DNA from: Pseudomonadota bacterium
GTDB taxonomy: Bacteria > Pseudomonadota > Alphaproteobacteria > Sphingomonadales > Sphingomonadaceae
DNA length: 64,000 nucleotides
Reading direction: 5' to 3'
Assembly (NCBI GenBank): GCA_029779535.1
Contig: JAKPAG010000108.1
Span: 1-64,000, forward strand
In this document: positions 17,762-25,822 of the stretch, in pieces
How positions within the stretch are numbered: the first letter of the stretch is position 1
Layout of the letters: every line of letters begins with the position of its first letter
The notes under the pieces: model-generated
Told to the model about the DNA's origin: nothing
What the model saw: only the letters and a program-made list of their open reading frames with translations
The model's database searches: none
Made by a program: the position numbers and the translations under genes

Positions 17762-19039
17762 TCAGAGCGCCGGTTCTTCCGCCGCCAGCGCTTCATCTTC
17801 GGCCGGGTGACCGTGATAGGGCGGCTTGCCCAGCGCCAGCACCAGCGCGGCTGGAAACAGGAAGGCCACGCCAAGGCCCGTCAGCAGCAGATCATAGGAA
17901 CTGGTGGCATCGACCACCACGCTGCTCAGCGCCGGGCCGAAGCCCACGCCCAGCCCGAACACCGCTGCCACCTGGCCATTGATCGCGGCAAATTCGCGCA
18001 TCCCCATATAGCGGCTGACCAGCACGGCCAGCACGTCGAATTCCGCCCCGGTGCACAGCCCGATCACGCAGGCGCCAATCGCCAGGGTGGCAAGCGAGCC
18101 ATCCACGTTGAGCATCACCGCGCAGGCCAGCGCCGGGGCGGCAAACATCACCCCCGCGACGATCCGCCCCGGCAGCACATCCATCAGCGCCCCGGCAGTC
18201 AGCCGCCCGAAGATCGCGCTGACGCCGATCAGCCCGGCGGCGGCTGCCGCCTCGGTTGCGGAAATGCCGTTCTCGATCCCGATCGAGACGAAGTGCAGCA
18301 TCAGCGTGGGCATCCCGAAACCCAGCACCGCCGCCGCGAAGACGAGGATCCAGAACCTGCGGTCGCGCAGCGCCTGGGCAAAGGTGTGGCCGGGCAGGGC
18401 AAGGGTGGAATCCCCCCCTGCCGTCTTGCTGGCGGCAGTGCCCGGGGTGCCGCGCGGCATCAGCCACCAGATCAGCGGCCAGCCGATTGCCAGCGCCGTC
18501 AGCCCCATCAGCGGATAGGTCCGCGCCCAGCCGAATTCGGCCAAGGCCCGCGCGGCGGCATAGGGCGCGATGGCGCTGGCCACGCCCGTTCCGCACAGCG
18601 CCACGGCCAGCGCCAGCCCGCGCGAGCGGTCAAACCGGCTGGCGACCGACAGACACCAGATATTGTTGTTGGCAAAGGGATAGAGCAGCGCGAACAGCAG
18701 CCACAGCGCATACCAGGTCCACAGGCTGGGGCCTGCCAGCCCGAACATGGCCAGCGCAAAGCAATAGCCGGCAAACCCCGGCAGGACGACCCGGCGCACG
18801 CCAACCCGACTGGCGAACCGCCCGACCCGTGCCGCGATCAGGAAATAGATCACCGCCGAGATGGTCGGCCCGGCGGTGATCGCGGTTCTGGACCAGCCAT
18901 AATCCTGCGACATCGGCCCCAGGATCACGCCCAGCGTGTAGAAATGCAGGATCGTCAGGCAGATGCCGATGGATGCAGCCAGCACCGCCCGCCAGTTGTC
19001 CCGCCATTCCCGCACGGCGGCGGAGCTGTTGCTTGTCAA
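17762..19039 (-). CDS. Major facilitator superfamily transporter (monocarboxylate/oxalate-formate-like)
   Basis: About 425 aa, with twelve hydrophobic helices. The opening helix (VLAASIGICLTILHFYTLGVILGPMSQDYGWSRTAITAG) is typical of the monocarboxylate/oxalate:formate branch of MFS. The frame stays open far upstream, into the preceding amidohydrolase gene, but no conserved sequence lies there. I chose a TTG at 19039 with GGAGAGG 10-15 nt upstream; a later GTG is possible. It is the third gene of a leftward operon after two amidohydrolases, which suggests transport of their substrate or product. Confidence 0.83.
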   Translation of the reverse strand: MTSNSSAAVREWRDNWRAVLAASIGICLTILHFYTLGVILGPMSQDYGWSRTAITAGPTISAVIYFLIAARVGRFASRVGVRRVVLPGFAGYCFALAMFGLAGPSLWTWYALWLLFALLYPFANNNIWCLSVASRFDRSRGLALAVALCGTGVASAIAPYAAARALAEFGWARTYPLMGLTALAIGWPLIWWLMPRGTPGTAASKTAGGDSTLALPGHTFAQALRDRRFWILVFAAAVLGFGMPTLMLHFVSIGIENGISATEAAAAAGLIGVSAIFGRLTAGALMDVLPGRIVAGVMFAAPALACAVMLNVDGSLATLAIGACVIGLCTGAEFDVLAVLVSRYMGMREFAAINGQVAAVFGLGVGFGPALSSVVVDATSSYDLLLTGLGVAFLFPAALVLALGKPPYHGHPAEDEALAAEEPAL

Positions 19040-19094
19040 GTGCTTGGTCCTCTCCAGGGTATCGCCGATTGTCTGGCGTTTGCTGCCGCGCCGG

Positions 19095-20240
19095 TCACAA
19101 CATGGCGTAGCTTTCGAAGCCGGCAATCTCCTCGGCCGAGAAGGGTCGGGCATTGCCCAGGTGATAGAGGCGTTCGGTATTCTCGCCCGCGATCCGCGCG
19201 GCGAAACCGCGGTCCATGCCCGATGTGACCCGTTCGAACAGCTGGCGGCTGCCCGGCCAGACCGAGGCCGTTTCCATGAAGGCAAAGCTGCCCCAGATCA
19301 GGTGTGCTTCGCCCATGTAGCCGGCATTGAGCAGCACGGTCCGGTCGTCCTGCGAGACGTACCAGAAGTATTGGCGCAGGTAGTCCGCCGGGCTCATGTC
19401 CTCGTTCGCCAGGCTGATCTTGCGCAGCGCGGCGGTGCGCATGTAGGTGTCGGCAAGCTGTTCGAAAGCTGCCGGAGCCCAGCCCGCATTGGGGGCCAAC
19501 GAGATGAACCGGATGCCCGGATTGTTGTCCGGGATGTTGGCGTAGATGATCGTGGTGAGGTCGTTGTAGAATTCCGGCGTGATCCCCGCGACGATCCCCG
19601 GCTCGGGCTCGCGCGTGCCGTCCAGCGGGCGGTAGATGCTGATCGGCATGCCCAGTTCGGCCGCGGCGGCCCAGAACTCGGTGCACTCTTCCATCGCCGG
19701 GGGGCAATCCGCGCCGCCCGGCCAGGCATCGAGCACCACGCCCTTGAGGCCGAGGCTGTGCGCGCGGCGCAGTTCGGAGGTGGCATCGTCCGCGCCGGTG
19801 GTCGGCACCTTGGCCACGCCGATGAAGCGCTCGCTGTCGGCTTCGCAGAAATCGGCCAGCCAGTCGTTGTAGGCGCGGTAGCAGGCAAGGATGAAATCGC
19901 GGTTCTCGGTCGCGTTGATCAGGTCCCAGACGTACCCGGTCGAATAGAGCACTTCGCCCGCGACCTGGTCCTCGTCCTGGATCCAGCGCCGCCCGGCGGG
20001 CGATGCCAGCCAGTCGGTCCGGGCGATGGTCAGTGGATTGGCGTGGCCGTGCGGATCGGTCAGCGCGGTGTTGTAGCCCGGGGGCGGGGCGAGCTTGCCC
20101 GCCGCGCTCCAGCGCACGCCAGCGGCGGTTTCGATCAGGCGCGGGCACAGGTCCGCGAATTTCGGATCGAGCCGGCTCGACCACAGGTTGGACGGTTCGA
20201 CGACGCCGCTGGCGGCCGAGATCATGCGGATGTTGGTCAT
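19095..20240 (-). CDS. Amidohydrolase-family (TIM-barrel) hydrolase or decarboxylase, copy B
   Basis: The 381-aa protein of the amidohydrolase-2 (ACMSD-like) group shares the catabolic consensus YDWLADFCEADSERFIGVAKVP, the AHSLGLKGVVLDAW strand and a C-terminal YMGEAHLIWGSFAFMETASVWPGSR. In the neighbouring copy the equivalent stretch reads WMCDFPHSVSNWP, so this copy lacks a clear final metal-binding aspartate and an N-terminal DxH and may be a non-catalytic partner. ATG 20240 has AGGAAA upstream. It begins 16 nt after its paralogue ends. Confidence 0.78.
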   Translation of the reverse strand: MTNIRMISAASGVVEPSNLWSSRLDPKFADLCPRLIETAAGVRWSAAGKLAPPPGYNTALTDPHGHANPLTIARTDWLASPAGRRWIQDEDQVAGEVLYSTGYVWDLINATENRDFILACYRAYNDWLADFCEADSERFIGVAKVPTTGADDATSELRRAHSLGLKGVVLDAWPGGADCPPAMEECTEFWAAAAELGMPISIYRPLDGTREPEPGIVAGITPEFYNDLTTIIYANIPDNNPGIRFISLAPNAGWAPAAFEQLADTYMRTAALRKISLANEDMSPADYLRQYFWYVSQDDRTVLLNAGYMGEAHLIWGSFAFMETASVWPGSRQLFERVTSGMDRGFAARIAGENTERLYHLGNARPFSAEEIAGFESYAML

Positions 20241-20256
20241 GGTCTTGTTTCCTGGC

Positions 20257-21477
20257 TTATTCGGCGGCGGCCAGCAGCGGCGCATCGGCGGCGTGCACGG
20301 GCAATTCGTAGGGGATCTGGTAGAGATCGGCGACGGTGCGCCACATCAGGCGTTCCCATTCGGCCGCCGGCACGTCGCAGCGGTTCAGCTGGTCGTGGGC
20401 CAGTTCCACGTCAATCGGCCAGTTCGAAACCGAATGCGGGAAGTCGCACATCCACATCATCCGGTCGACGCCGATTGCGTAGCGGTTCTTCAGCGCCACC
20501 AGGTCGGTGATGAAAGTGGTGTAGATGTTCCGCTGGAAATATTCGGACGGCATCAGGTCCAGCTTGATGCCCCGGTCGCGGCCCAGCTGGCGATAGGTCG
20601 CATCGAAGCGTTCGATGAAGAACGGCACCCAGCCCGATTGCACTTCGGCGCCGACGAACTTCAGGTTGGGGAAGCGGTCGAACGTCCCGTTCAGGATCAG
20701 CTTCTGGCAGACCGTCTGGAACGAGCCGGCGGCATAAGCCTTCTTCAGGTCGGTGACGTTGCCCTTGGAATGGACCGCAATCGCGTTGGCGGGGATGCGG
20801 ATCGACAGGTGCAGCGACACCGGCTTGCCGATTTCCTCGGCGATCGCCCAGAAGCGGTCGTCCTCGGGCGAGGGATCGGTGCCCGAGCCGTTGGGATAGC
20901 TTTCCAGCGCCACCCCCTTCATGTCGAGGTCGATCAGGCAGCGCTTCAGCTCGGAAATGGCATCGTCGATCCCGGTGTTGGGGATGATCCCGATCGGGAA
21001 CAGCCGGGTCGGGTCATAGGAGCAGAATTCCGCCATCCAGTCGTTGTAGGCGCGGAAGCAGTGATAGATCAGTTCCTTGTCCCGGGCCGACTTGATCGCC
21101 GCCCAGACGCCGGGGTTGTTGTAGAAGAATTCGCCGTCGAGGTTGTCCTCGATCTGCTCCTGCACGCGGGCCTTGGGATCGAACGAGCCGGGCAGGATGT
21201 CGGAAAAGCGGACGCCCTTCTGCAGGCCATCCTTCAGTTCGCCGAAGCGGGCCTTGTAGCCGGCACGGTCATAGCGCTTGGTCGCGCGGTGGTGGACGGC
21301 GGCGGACCCGAACGGGGTCGGCGAATCCATGTCCTCCATTTGCCAGGCCTCGCCCCCGTTATCGAGTTCGATGATCCTGGGGGCGCGGTCCTTGAAGCGC
21401 TGGGGGACCCGGTCCACGAACATGCGGGCAGGTTCGTTGACGTGCGAATCCGCGGAAATCGCCTTGTAGACAGTCAT
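20257..21477 (-). CDS. Amidohydrolase-family (TIM-barrel) hydrolase or decarboxylase, copy A
   Basis: The 406-aa ACMSD-like amidohydrolase has an N-terminal metal motif SADSHVNEP, a central FRAYNDWMAEFCSYDPTRLFPIGIIP, a barrel strand with SLHLSIRIP and a late MMWMCDFPHS carrying the expected aspartate. These features suggest an active metal-dependent hydrolase or decarboxylase acting on a carboxylate. Of two overlapping ATGs, 21477 is better spaced from GGGAG. It heads the leftward operon (copy A, copy B, MFS), and an A5-dyad site lies about 40 bp upstream of its start. Confidence 0.85.
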   Translation of the reverse strand: MTVYKAISADSHVNEPARMFVDRVPQRFKDRAPRIIELDNGGEAWQMEDMDSPTPFGSAAVHHRATKRYDRAGYKARFGELKDGLQKGVRFSDILPGSFDPKARVQEQIEDNLDGEFFYNNPGVWAAIKSARDKELIYHCFRAYNDWMAEFCSYDPTRLFPIGIIPNTGIDDAISELKRCLIDLDMKGVALESYPNGSGTDPSPEDDRFWAIAEEIGKPVSLHLSIRIPANAIAVHSKGNVTDLKKAYAAGSFQTVCQKLILNGTFDRFPNLKFVGAEVQSGWVPFFIERFDATYRQLGRDRGIKLDLMPSEYFQRNIYTTFITDLVALKNRYAIGVDRMMWMCDFPHSVSNWPIDVELAHDQLNRCDVPAAEWERLMWRTVADLYQIPYELPVHAADAPLLAAAE

Positions 21478-21516
21478 CCTCATTCTCCCAATCTATGGAC
21501 GCAGGAGAACACGAGT

Positions 21517-21541
21517 CTGAAAAATAGTCAACAGTCCAATT
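21517..21541. promoter_or_regulatory. A5-dyad site 3, upstream of the amidohydrolase operon
   Basis: AAAAATAGTC-AACA-GTCCA (21520-21538) sits 40-60 bp upstream of the first amidohydrolase ATG, in the 80-bp gap after the Rieske gene. Together with its flanks it matches site 1 at 19 of 24 positions (9943-9966 against 21517-21540). Its right arm continues into ATTTT, which mirrors the left A-tract. Confidence 0.5.
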
Positions 21542-21557
21542 TTGGATCTTTTCGGGC

Positions 21558-21878
21558 TCAGCCAGGGGTCGGGCAGACCTGGATGGCATCGCCTTCGATC
21601 CGCACCGGATAGGTGGTGATCGATTCGAACGCTGGCGCGCCGAACGAGCGGCCGTCCTTCAGGCGAAAGCGCGCGCCGTGGAACGGGCAGGTGATCGTGC
21701 ACTTGCGCACCGTGCCGCCCTGCAGCGCCTCGTTGTCGTGGGTGCAGCGGTTCTCGACCGCGAAATACTGGCCGTCCGAATGGCAAAGCAGGATGGTCTT
21801 GTCCGCCACGGTGACCAGCTTCTTGCCGTTGTCGGGCAGCTCGCCCAGCTGGGCAACAGTGTGGAAATCATCGGCCAT
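21558..21878 (-). CDS. Rieske [2Fe-2S] ferredoxin-like protein
   Basis: The 106-aa stand-alone Rieske protein has cluster ligands in RCTHDNEAL (Cys, His) and TCPFHGARF (Cys, His), separated by about 16 residues, as in Rieske ferredoxins of ring-hydroxylating or P450 systems. ATG 21878 (MADDFHTVAQ) is preceded by GGAGA; the longer reading frame only adds sequence overlapping the TetR gene. It lies 28 bp downstream of the TetR regulator on the same strand. It could carry electrons for an oxygenase elsewhere, since no Rieske oxygenase alpha subunit is in the window. Confidence 0.9.
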   Translation of the reverse strand: MADDFHTVAQLGELPDNGKKLVTVADKTILLCHSDGQYFAVENRCTHDNEALQGGTVRKCTITCPFHGARFRLKDGRSFGAPAFESITTYPVRIEGDAIQVCPTPG

Positions 21879-21906
21879 GAACAGTCTCCGGTGAATGGGG
21901 GGCGGG

Positions 21907-22644
21907 TCAGCCGAGGGCCGACCGGTCGTCCGCTTCGGCAGGGGCAAGGGCTTCGGGCGCGGAGCGATAGGCCGGCAGGCCATCGCGCGCCAGTTCATCC
22001 AGTTTGGCCAGCACTTCCGCGCGCACCTGATCGGTCGCGGCGCCCGCGACAAAGGTCAGCGATCCCAGCACCTTGCGGCGGATCGAGGTTTCGCTGTCAA
22101 CCTGGCCGCGGCACCAGTCGAGCAGGGCCTGGTTGGCGTGGGCGGCCAGATCGTCGATCAGCGTGGCCGGATCGATCCAGGGTTGCAGCGCGCCCCGCTC
22201 GGCCAGCGATTCGATCCAGCCCCGGTGCGGATAGGTCGCCACCTTGTGCAGCGCGTCCCAGATTTCCGGATCGGTATCGAGCGCGAAGTAGATCGCCATC
22301 ATCGCGCCCAGGTAGTGCGGCATCGAGGCGCTGGCGCGCGAGGCGACGACGTGCCGCTCGATCATCCGCTCCATCGTTGCCGGCTGGCTGGCATAGCGAA
22401 AGGCGCTTTCGCGTTCCTCGAAATAGTCGTTGATCGCGGTGGCGATGATCCGTTCGCGGGTGCCGAAGATGTTGTAGATGGTCTGCTTGGCCACCCCGGC
22501 GCGCTGGCCGACTTCGCCGACGCTGAACTGGGCATAGCCCTTTTCCGCGATCAGCGTGCGGGTGATGTCGAGGATGCGCTTGCGCCGCGCGACAATCGCG
22601 GGACTGGAATAGCCCTTGCGCCGTTCCGAAGCGTTTGTCGCCAC
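21907..22644 (-). CDS. TetR/AcrR family regulator, candidate controller of the CoA-transferase/amidohydrolase genes
   Basis: The 245-aa TetR protein starts at a GTG with GGAGG upstream. The helix-turn-helix spans residues ~25-65 (ISxG-type GEVGQRAGVAKQTIYNIFGTRERI), followed by a C-terminal ligand domain with TetR_C-like helices. It is divergent from the alpha-methylacyl-CoA racemase gene and co-directional with the Rieske gene. A5-dyad sites lie on both sides of it (21520 and 22791), so it is the best candidate in the window to bind that motif; this is inference from position. Confidence 0.87.
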   Translation of the reverse strand: MATNASERRKGYSSPAIVARRKRILDITRTLIAEKGYAQFSVGEVGQRAGVAKQTIYNIFGTRERIIATAINDYFEERESAFRYASQPATMERMIERHVVASRASASMPHYLGAMMAIYFALDTDPEIWDALHKVATYPHRGWIESLAERGALQPWIDPATLIDDLAAHANQALLDWCRGQVDSETSIRRKVLGSLTFVAGAATDQVRAEVLAKLDELARDGLPAYRSAPEALAPAEADDRSALG

Positions 22645-22788
22645 GCACCATCCTCCACACGGCCTGTCAGCAGGCGGCGCCAGGTGCGCGCCGGGCCAGG
22701 CAAAACTCGCCGCCTAGATAGAGCTTTGACCCGATTGGGCCAGCGGGAAATTTCACCGCCCTCTTGCCAAACGGCGCGCGTCAGTCGA

Positions 22789-22811
22789 TGAAAAATGCAC
22801 GTAGGTGCAAT
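22789..22811. promoter_or_regulatory. A5-dyad site 4, upstream of the racemase gene
   Basis: AAAAATGCAC-GTAG-GTGCA (22791-22809) is a perfect 5-4-5 dyad preceded by five A residues and followed by ATT. It lies 30 bp upstream of the racemase ATG and overlaps the likely -10/+1 region of a TTGCCA-N17 promoter (22764). It is the most symmetric of the four related sites. Confidence 0.55.
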
Positions 22812-22838
22812 TATGCGCCAGTTGGGAAGGATCGAATC

Positions 22839-23948
22839 ATGGCGGCTGGCCCCCTGGATGGCGTGCGGATTGTCGAATTTGCGGGGATCGGTCCCGGTCC
22901 CTTCGCGGGCATGTTGCTGGCTGATCTTGGCGCCGACGTGGTGCGAATCGACCGCCCCGGCGGGTCGCAGCAGGCCCCCGGCGACGTGACCGCGCGCAGC
23001 CGCCGCTCGGTCGCGCTCGACCTCAAGGATCCCGCCTCGATCGAGATCTGCCTGCAGATGATCGAACGCGCCGATGGCCTGATCGAAGGATTCCGCCCCG
23101 GGGTGATGGAGCGGCTCGGGCTGGGGCCGGACGCCGCGCTCGCCCGCAATCCACGGCTGGTCTATGGTCGCATGACCGGCTGGGGGCAGGAAGGGCCGCT
23201 GGCCCAGGCCGCCGGGCATGACATCAACTACATTGCCATCACCGGCGCGCTTCATGCGCTGGGGCAGCACGACCGGCCATCGCCGCCGCTCAACCTGGTT
23301 GGCGATTTCGGCGGCGGGTCGCTCTACCTCGCGCTGGGGCTGCTGGCGGGGATCCTCCATGCCCGCAGCAGCGGCCAGGGGCAGGTCGTCGATGCGGCGG
23401 TGTGCGACGGCGCGGCCAGCCTGATGACCATGTTCTACGGCTTCATGTCGACCGGGTACTGGACCGACGCGCGCGAGCGCAACCTGATCGACGGCGGGGC
23501 GCACTTCTACAACGCCTATGCCTGCGCCGACGGCAAGTTCATCTCGGTAGGGCCGATCGAGCCGCACTTCTGCGCGATCCTGCTGGAAAAGGCCGGGCTC
23601 GATCCGGCCATCCTGGCTGACCACCGCGACCGGACGCGCTGGCCGGTGCACCGCGAAACGCTGGAACGCATGTTCCTGAGCCGCAGCCGCGACGAATGGT
23701 GCGCGCTGCTCGAAGGGACCGACGCCTGCTTTGCCCCGGTCCTGTCGCTGGCGGAAGCGCCGGCGCACCCGCACAACCAGGCGCGCGGCAGCTTTGCCGA
23801 GGTCGACGGGATCGTCCAGCCGGTGCCCGCGCCGCGCTTTTCGGCCACGCCTGGCGCGATCCAGGGGCCGCCGCCGCAGGTCGGCGCGCACCGCGATGCG
23901 GTGTTCGCCGAATGGGGCATCACGGTGCCGGACGGGGGGCAGGCATAA
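22839..23948 (+). CDS. mcr: Alpha-methylacyl-CoA racemase (CaiB/BaiF superfamily)
   Basis: The 369-aa protein opens [31 protein letters not shown], diagnostic for alpha-methylacyl-CoA racemases. The catalytic pair of the M. tuberculosis enzyme is conserved as His127 (AGHDINY) and Asp156 (VGDFGGG). The reaction epimerises 2-methyl-branched acyl-CoAs so that S-specific acyl-CoA dehydrogenases can act, as needed for steroid side chains, isoprenoids and pristane-like acids. ATG 22839 sits 9 nt after a GGGAAGGA; an earlier ATG at 22764 overlaps the operator-like site. It is followed at 72 bp by the luciferase-like gene. Confidence 0.9.
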   Translation: MAAGPLDGVRIVEFAGIGPGPFAGMLLADLGADVVRIDRPGGSQQAPGDVTARSRRSVALDLKDPASIEICLQMIERADGLIEGFRPGVMERLGLGPDAALARNPRLVYGRMTGWGQEGPLAQAAGHDINYIAITGALHALGQHDRPSPPLNLVGDFGGGSLYLALGLLAGILHARSSGQGQVVDAAVCDGAASLMTMFYGFMSTGYWTDARERNLIDGGAHFYNAYACADGKFISVGPIEPHFCAILLEKAGLDPAILADHRDRTRWPVHRETLERMFLSRSRDEWCALLEGTDACFAPVLSLAEAPAHPHNQARGSFAEVDGIVQPVPAPRFSATPGAIQGPPPQVGAHRDAVFAEWGITVPDGGQA

Positions 23949-24020
23949 TTCGCTTGCGCCCGATGAAACATTTGATTTAGCCAAACTGATAAGAACATGA
24001 GCCGTAGGGAAGGAATGCAC

Positions 24021-24929
24021 ATGATCTCTGGCGTCGAATTCGGGGTGAACCTCTATCGCTTTCCACACATGCCGGACGCGGGCTTTCCCGAAACGGTAGA
24101 ATTCGTGAAGAAGGCCGAAGCGCTGGGCTTTGCGCAGGTGCGGCTGGTCGATCACGTGGTCGGCATCGTGGCCGAACGTCACGGCGGGATCGCACAAACG
24201 CCTTACACGGATAAAAGTGTTATCCGAGAATGCTTTACGCTGATGTCCTACCTGTCGGCCGTAACCAGCAAGATCCGCTTCGTTCCGGCGGTCATGGGCA
24301 TTCCGGCGCGGCAGACGGCGCTGGTCGCCAAGCAGGCCGCCGAAGTGGACATCATGTCCGGCGGGCGGCTCGTGATGGGGGTGTCGGTCGGCTACAACCC
24401 GCTTGAATTCGAAGCCCTGGGCACGGATTTCAAGACGCGCGGCAAGCGCTTCGAGGAACAGGTGGTGCTGCTGCGCCGGCTGTGGACCGAACGCGATGTC
24501 AGCTTCACCGGTGAATTCCATTCGATGCAGGACGTCAGCCTTTCGCCGCGTCCGGTGCAGCGCCCGATCCCGCTGTTCTTCGGCATGGGCCGCGCCATTG
24601 CGCCGATCCCGCCCGATGTGGTGCTGCGCCGCGTCGGCCGCATGGCCGATGGCTGGTTCCCGATTTTCGGGCCGACCCCGGAAGGTAAGGTCGCGCTGCA
24701 GACCATGCGCGACGCGGCACGCGAAGCCGGGCGCGACCCCGACAGCATCATCATGGATCAGAGCGCCGCGATGGGCGACAAGTCGGCCGACGAGCTGCGC
24801 GACACGATCCTGGCCCTGCGCGATTTCGGGGCGAAGCGCATCACCTTCGGGATCGAGGGCGACAATTTCGCGGCCCACATGGATGGGCTCGACCGGCTGC
24901 GCGGCATGCTGGATTCGATGGCCGACTGA
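24021..24929 (+). CDS. Luciferase-like monooxygenase family (LLM) flavin/F420 oxidoreductase
   Basis: The 302-aa barrel protein has the N-terminal FGVNLYRFPH, the central strand-helix KQAAEVDIMSGGRLVMGVSVGYNPLEFEALG typical of LLM proteins, and a late LRDFGAKRITFGIEGDN. Family members are FMNH2- or F420-dependent monooxygenases or dehydrogenases; sequence alone does not separate these. The ATG at 24021 is 7 nt after GGGAAGGA, whereas ATG 24015 is too close. It probably shares a transcript with the racemase gene. Confidence 0.82.
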   Translation: MISGVEFGVNLYRFPHMPDAGFPETVEFVKKAEALGFAQVRLVDHVVGIVAERHGGIAQTPYTDKSVIRECFTLMSYLSAVTSKIRFVPAVMGIPARQTALVAKQAAEVDIMSGGRLVMGVSVGYNPLEFEALGTDFKTRGKRFEEQVVLLRRLWTERDVSFTGEFHSMQDVSLSPRPVQRPIPLFFGMGRAIAPIPPDVVLRRVGRMADGWFPIFGPTPEGKVALQTMRDAAREAGRDPDSIIMDQSAAMGDKSADELRDTILALRDFGAKRITFGIEGDNFAAHMDGLDRLRGMLDSMAD

Positions 24930-24943
24930 ACGGCGCGTGTGGG

Positions 24944-24969
24944 CCGGGCGGCGCAATCGCGCCGCCCGG
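24944..24969. terminator. Bidirectional terminator hairpin
   Basis: A perfect 11-bp stem (CCGGGCGGCGC, 24944-24954, with GCGCCGCCCGG, 24959-24969) and AATC loop fill the 40-bp gap between two convergent genes. No T-tract on either side. Confidence 0.6.
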
Positions 24970-25740
24970 TTAGCGCACCGCGCGGCGGTAGAGGTGCCAG
25001 GTGGCGTGGGCCAGCACCGGCAGCGCCACCAGCAGCCCCAGGAAGGCGGGCAGCATCGCCGCAAACAGCACCGCGCCGATCAGCACGGCCCAGGTCAGCA
25101 TGACCAGGCCGTTCGAGCGTACCGTGGCCAGGCTGACGATGATCGCGGTCAGGAAATCGACATCGCGGTCAACCAGCATCGGCAGGCTGATCACCGTCAC
25201 GGCATAGAACAGCAGCGCCATCAGCGCGCCGCACACCGAACCGACCGCCAGCATGGCGATCCCCGCCGGCGTGGCGAACAGCGACAGCGACTGTGCGCCG
25301 ATCCCGGATTCGGCCATGAAGATCGCGAAGATGCCGTGGGCTAGGATCATCCAGAAGGTGAAGCCGACGAAGACGAACCCGCCCATCATCAGCAGTTGTT
25401 CATCCCCCCGGCCGCGCAGCGCGCCCAGTACCGGCCCCCAGCGCAGTTCCAGTCCGGCCTCGCGGCGGCGGCTGACCTCGTACAGGCCCACCGCGATGAA
25501 CGGGGCGAGCAGGGGAAAGCCCGCCGCTGCCGGGACCAGCCATTCCACCGCGCCGCGCAGGACCATGAGGTAATAGAGCGCGAGGCCGGCGATCACGTAG
25601 ATCCCGGCAAAGAACAGCCCGAACAGCGGCCGCGCCGCAAAATCCGCCCAGCCTGCCGCCAGCGCCGCGCGCAGATCAGCCAGGCCAAGATCGCTGGCCA
25701 CCTTGGCTGGCGCCACCGGACTCGTATCGTCCGTGGTCAT
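24970..25740 (-). CDS. DUF2189-domain integral membrane protein
   Basis: The 256-aa protein has about six hydrophobic helices and the DUF2189 pattern: LGLADLRAALAAGWADFAARPLFGLFFAG at the N-terminus, the VGLYEVSRRREAG loop after helix 2, and a late FYAVTVISLPMLVDRDVDFLTA. The ATG at 25740 follows GGGAGAGG, 32 codons inside the open frame. DUF2189 proteins are inner-membrane proteins common in alphaproteobacteria with no assigned function. It lies downstream of the ScfR-like gene on the same strand. Confidence 0.87.
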   Translation of the reverse strand: MTTDDTSPVAPAKVASDLGLADLRAALAAGWADFAARPLFGLFFAGIYVIAGLALYYLMVLRGAVEWLVPAAAGFPLLAPFIAVGLYEVSRRREAGLELRWGPVLGALRGRGDEQLLMMGGFVFVGFTFWMILAHGIFAIFMAESGIGAQSLSLFATPAGIAMLAVGSVCGALMALLFYAVTVISLPMLVDRDVDFLTAIIVSLATVRSNGLVMLTWAVLIGAVLFAAMLPAFLGLLVALPVLAHATWHLYRRAVR

Positions 25741-25822
25741 CACACCTCTCCCATCCTGTCCCGCGCGGATGCTGCCGCAAAGCGGGCAGGGCGGCAAGAG
25801 CGGCGGGTGATAGGGGGTTGCT

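Noticed and set aside
22551..25064. 837-aa minus-strand frame opposite the racemase and LLM genes
   Set aside because: Antisense to genes with clear active-site residues and ribosome-binding sites; composition is that of a shadow frame.
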